DNA of 64,000 nt. It comes from Bugulina stolonifera. Its lineage: Eukaryota > Bryozoa > Gymnolaemata > Cheilostomatida > Bugulidae. The number at the start of each line of letters is the position of its first letter. Position 1 is the stretch's first letter. This document shows, piece after piece, positions 60,627 to 64,000 of this stretch. The notes beneath the pieces are model-generated. The model saw nothing but the letters and a program-made list of their open reading frames with translations, was not told the DNA's origin and searched no databases. The position numbers and the translations under genes were made by a program. The stretch spans positions 2,501,001 to 2,565,000 of the forward strand of contig OW285188.1 in assembly GCA_935421135.1 (NCBI GenBank), given 5' to 3'.

Positions 60627-63597
60627 CTGAAAGAGACGTATAGTGCATGTACAATATAATTATGATACATTACCACAAGTTACAATGTTCATGTATATAC
60701 GATATACACAATGTGCATTTGTATGCTAGTGAATGCAACCAACTGTACACCTCTCCCCCCCCCCCTCCCCCCCCCCTGTATGTACCTATACCCCCAGTGT
60801 ACATACCTATACTCCCACTGTACATACCTATACCCTGTGTACGTACTTATACCCTCAGTGTACATACTTGTACCCTGTGTACATACTTATACCCCCAGTG
60901 TACATACTTACACCCCCAGTGTACATACCTATACTCCCACTGTACATACCTATACCCTGTGTACGTACTTACACCCCCAGTGTACATACCTATACTCCCA
61001 CTGTACATACTTATACCCTCAGTGTACATACTTATATCCCCAGTGTACATACCTATACCCTCAGTGTACATACTTATACCCCCAGTGTACATACCTATAC
61101 TCCCACTGTACATACCTATACCCTCAGTGTACATACTTATATCCCCAGTGTACATACCTATACCCCCAGTGTACATACCTATACTCCCACTGTACATACC
61201 TATACTCCCACTGTACATACCTATACCCTCAGTGTACATACTTATATCCCCAGTGTACATACCTATACCCTCAGTGTACATACTTATACCCCCACTGTAC
61301 ATACCTATACCCTGTGTACATACTTATACCCCCAGTGTACATACTTGTACCCTGTGTACATACTTATACCCCCAGTGTACATACCTATACTCCCACTGTA
61401 CATACCTATACCCTCAGTGTACATACTTATATCCCCAGTGTACATACCTATACCCCCAGTGTACATACCTATACTCCCACTGTACATACCTATACCCTCA
61501 GTGTACATACTTATACCCCCAGTGTACATACCTATACCCTCAGTGTACATACTTATACCCCCAGTGTACATACCTGTACACGCCCCTTGATGCAGCACCG
61601 TATATGGCAGACTGTACAGACAGGAAACCCTCCTCAATGTACACATGTTGTAGAAAGTTGTTGCCTTCCGTTGATATAGTAGACCACAGACCTGCTCCTT
61701 GTCTAGTTTCTTACATCCAGTAGGACAGGCACAGTACGGGTGGTGGGCACTGTTTATAAGGCACTCAGCCCCTGGTCTAACACAGGTGTGATTAGAACAC
61801 TGGTCTGCAGCAGATATCAATAAAATTAAACATTATTATTGGTCTGGTCGCTCACCCCAGTCATGTGACCTCCTGGATGTGCTACACCAAAAGGCCTAAA
61901 CGAGTGCTTTTAACGAGAGAATACAGATAATACACTGATGTAGCACCACAGTTATGTACATATAGACACTGTAAGTGAATGTAATAGGATGTTCAGGGAA
62001 GTACATGTACATAGTTAACAGCATCACCACTTGTTATACAACGAATACATACAAGGTATGCATGACTTCACTAAAATTAACATCTACACAGTAGATACGA
62101 GCCTAATGACGTCAGATATGCGTATATATGACCTTGTGTTACTATACTTATTTACACGAGGTGTACATTGCACTATATAATGTATACATTACATCATACA
62201 ATGTATACATATGCTTACACATAAGGAGACAGAGTCACGCGTACATGTATGTGGAGATAACTGTCTGTAGTTTGATTGTAGCAGCAACAACAAGCTATGA
62301 TTGGCCAAATTGTTCAAAACGGTTTCAACAGCCAATAACCTTACCATGTGGACACGGTGGCAGGTAGCACGGTGTAGTATCCACTAGCTCTAGTTCCACA
62401 TGCTCTTGGTCTGAGGAACGACGCAGGAGTTGTCTGTGCCTAGTTTGAACACCTGACCCGCAGGTCACACTACAGTCTCCAAACACAGACCACGCCCCAA
62501 CCACAGCATCTGGACATAATACATGTATAATTATATATACACGAATACATAGTACTGTATGGGCGACAGTATACTTGCAGCGCATGTCCAAGTATATATC
62601 AGACACAGTGTACTGTATATTACAAACATACTAACCAGTAGCACAAGCTGCCTCCATTTCCACCACTTCATAGCGCTTGTGAAAACAGGCATGGGTAAGA
62701 AGAGCACAGAGAGAGCTGTATGTGATAGACTCAGTACTACAGACTGGGCCCAGTATCCTCTCTTCATCAGTGCATTCAGGACATCTACACACCGGACCAT
62801 TAGCTCCCAGGCTACATCTCTCATAACTATGACATCGAACCCGCTCACAGGATGCTGCAAGTAGAATGCAATATATTCTCTCAGACTATGTATTAGCCCA
62901 GCTACATAAATGTTGACAGGTGTGTATACAGATGTTAGCAGGCAGGTCTGCATACACATGTTATTAGACAGGTCTGCATAAATATTATATCAGTAGACAT
63001 GTATGTACACATGTATACCCTGTACCTTGACATCTGCCCCAATATGCTTTCTCCACATGAAAGGACTGAGCCTGACATCTCGCTATATCAAACTCCCTGT
63101 ACGAAGGGTATGTCTGACCATCCGTAGCGCACATATAACCAGGAACCAGGCAATTACTCCCTGTACATGTACACTCACATACAGCCTCAGTACCATTGAA
63201 TCTACATCTCTGTCCTGGGTACTGACATGTATCCACCCCGCATATGGCTGGAGAACAAGAAAAAGCAAATGAATTTGTAAGGAGCATGCCAAACACAACC
63301 CATGGAGATTGACGCTTACTATGCCTAAGCAATGGTCCAATTGTAAATGAGTTTGATTTAAATGAGATAACTTATCATATACTACTAATTGATAAACAGT
63401 AATATTATCATATCACCCATGTAAAACCTTCAGTTTACAAATCACAATCTATGCATAACGATGTTCTGCCTTACATTCACATAGATATCCGTTTCCTTGA
63501 AAACCAGCTTTACATAGACAATAATGGCTGCCGAGCGAGTTGAAGCAAACAGCATCTCTATGGCAACCATGCTTTCCCGCGGCACATTCATCAATGT
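59389..63597 (-). CDS. Gene 2: C-terminal part of a secreted EGF / Kazal / TSP1 / cystine-knot protein
   Basis: Seven exons chain in phase from the right edge to a TAA at 59389-59391, giving about 401 residues: cbEGF, Kazal/follistatin, Kazal/follistatin, TSP1, Kazal/follistatin and CTCK. All internal junctions are phase 1 except the last (phase 0). All modules are extracellular and disulfide-rich. A C-terminal cystine knot in VWF, mucins and SCO-spondin mediates dimerisation, so this product may also form dimers. The N-terminal part lies beyond 64000 and may contain VWD modules, but that is a guess. The gene has the same orientation as gene 1 and lies immediately upstream of it. Confidence 0.85.
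59431..60423. other. Last intron of gene 2 (993 bp)
   Basis: Contains a G-run cluster on the plus strand at 60322-60353 (C-rich in the transcript) and AT-rich sequence. No exon recognised beyond those flanking it. Confidence 0.7.
60755..60776 (-). other. G-run tract in gene 2 pre-mRNA
   Basis: The plus strand shows two long C runs separated by a T, so the transcript carries two runs of ten or more G. It lies at the 3' end of the minisatellite, in the same intron. It could fold as a G-quadruplex. Confidence 0.6.
60778..61573. repeat. 21-bp minisatellite abutting a gene 2 splice donor
   Basis: About 38 copies of a 21-bp unit, tgtacatacctatacccccag, with variants (tatactcccac, tataccctcag, a 19-bp tataccctg form). 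The array begins immediately at the donor of the Kazal exon ending at 61574. On the transcribed strand each unit contains gtatgtac, the same sequence as the real donor. A 21-bp period keeps all frames open on both strands. Confidence 0.93.
61574..61804 (-). CDS. Gene 2: follistatin/Kazal domain 3
   Basis: A 231-nt phase 1-1 exon with QCSNHTCVRPGAEC, CACPTGC, then QVCGLLYQRKATTFYNMC, SC and GAC. The Kazal core is diverged. Its donor (gtatgtac) is the first of a long series of identical motifs supplied by the adjoining 21-bp minisatellite. Reading frame continues openly into the repeat down to about 61305. Confidence 0.8.
61805..62344. other. Intron between TSP1 and Kazal 3 (540 bp)
   Basis: AT-rich with tacatgta-type words. 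The plus-strand open frame at 62128-62367 has no domain. Nothing recognised. Confidence 0.65.
62345..62509 (-). CDS. Gene 2: thrombospondin type 1 repeat
   Basis: A 165-nt phase 1-1 exon encodes WSVFGDCSVTCGSGVQTR and TTPCYLPPCPH. The WxxxxxCSxTCGxGxxxR signature is clear. The CSVTCG segment fits the consensus for O-fucosylation of TSP1 repeats. Only one tryptophan of the usual WxxW series remains. Confidence 0.88.
62636..62854 (-). CDS. Gene 2: follistatin/Kazal domain 2
   Basis: A 219-nt phase 1-1 exon with CERVRCHSYERC, VCRCPEC, then GPVCSTESITYSSLC, HAC and AAC. It is a Kazal relative in which the usual DG before TY is replaced by ESI, so inhibitor activity is doubtful. Confidence 0.8.
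63026..63247 (-). CDS. Gene 2: follistatin/Kazal domain 1
   Basis: A 222-nt phase 1-1 exon encodes a follistatin-type EGF-like lead (CGVDTCQYPGQRCRF, CECTC) and a Kazal core (GYMCATDGQTYPSY, ARC, WGRC). The CATDGQTYPS segment matches the Kazal C-x-DG-x-TY core. No inhibitory target can be assigned. Confidence 0.85.
63475..63597 (-). CDS. Gene 2: calcium-binding EGF domain
   Basis: A 123-nt phase 1-1 exon encodes DIDECAAGKHGCHRDAVC, then CFNSLGSHYCLC (hydroxylation consensus variant) and GNGYLCE. Acceptor tttttag, donor gtaaggca. It is the most 5' exon of gene 2 in the window. Confidence 0.86.
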
Positions 63598-64000
63598 CTA
63601 AAAATACAACATGTGTGGTGAAGAAATACTGTATCATTGCAGAACTATTGCCCCAGCTGTGTAATGCTGGAGTGCTGCAGTAGTGTATGCTACTGTTAAC
63701 TGTATTTAGTAGGTACCCTCCATATTGTCGAGCACTATAGTAGTGTGAAGGAAAAATACATCGAACCCAATCCCCTCCAAAAGCAAAAGCTTGGGCAATA
63801 TTATTCACAAATGAAATGTGAATTTGATTTACTGTAAATATATCTGTGCACTTATATTATATTGAATCAAATAAAGAGACTGTAAGTTTTGAAGATGCGA
63901 GGTTGTTCTAAAATGACATCTACATGTACATGTAAATTAACCAATCACACAACTAGTATCAACTTCTATAAAACTAACAATTCCGTTGCTGGCAGTGAAT
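63598..64000. other. Gene 2 intron running to the window edge
   Basis: No exon recognised upstream of the cbEGF exon within the remaining 403 bp. The reading frame upstream of the acceptor at 63597 shows no domain. Confidence 0.6.

Noticed and set aside
60647..61723. Plus-strand open frames of 285-358 residues, and a 151-residue minus-strand frame
   Set aside because: They come from the 21-bp minisatellite, which is open in all frames; no domain and no start context.
62531..62959. 142-residue minus-strand frame with hydrophobic stretches
   Set aside because: Wrong-frame reading of the second Kazal exon; the Kazal frame has ordered cysteines and good splice sites.

Overview
The window is animal nuclear DNA. 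It is AT-rich, its genes are split by GT-AG introns, and it encodes metazoan extracellular modules (WSC, ShKT, VWD-C8-TIL, calcium-binding EGF, Kazal/follistatin, TSP1, cystine knot). Introns of about 0.1-1.8 kb and abundant palindromic tacatgta words suggest a compact invertebrate genome. A sponge or another marine invertebrate is plausible, but the sequence does not fix the species. All recognised coding sequence is on the minus strand, so genes read from high to low coordinates.

Gene 1 (58020 down to 1, continuing past the left edge) is a giant secreted modular protein. A TATA box (58068-58076) precedes a signal-peptide exon (57969-58020). Next come 46 nearly identical WSC domains, each made of a 120-nt and a 165-nt exon, spanning 57809 to 13396. 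They are followed by two diverged WSC domains (11558-10049), two ShKT domains (9925-8788), a VWD-C8-TIL module (8589-3461), one EGF-like domain and at least five calcium-binding EGF domains (3132-1). By hand the splice phases of 111 exons chain without a break and give exactly 5,290 codons inside the window.

The WSC array is a higher-order tandem repeat. Domains with a long internal intron (533 bp, unit 1,000 bp) are followed by one or two domains with a short internal intron (374 bp, unit about 842 bp), giving 1,842-bp and 2,685-bp composite units. A nine-domain block of 8,209 bp is duplicated in tandem (about 14.5-22.7 kb and 22.7-30.9 kb), and a 4,527-bp offset register appears from about 31.8 kb. 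Introns are as similar between copies as exons, which indicates recent amplification and homogenisation.

The intron of the first WSC domain carries a unique 3-kb block with two nested inverted-repeat transposons. Another inverted-repeat element (941-1806) lies in an EGF intron. Minisatellites fill introns at 6533-7323 (17-bp unit), 9545-9795 and 60778-61573 (21-bp unit).

Gene 2 (minus strand, entering from the right edge and ending at 59389) encodes the C-terminal part of another secreted protein: cbEGF, Kazal/follistatin, Kazal/follistatin, TSP1, Kazal/follistatin, then a C-terminal cystine knot. About 1.4 kb separates its stop codon from the gene 1 start. Both products look like extracellular matrix or mucus-type proteins. 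Gene 1 offers many probable carbohydrate-binding WSC modules on a VWD/EGF backbone, and gene 2 ends in a dimerisation-type knot. No RNA gene, CRISPR array or prokaryotic feature was recognised.
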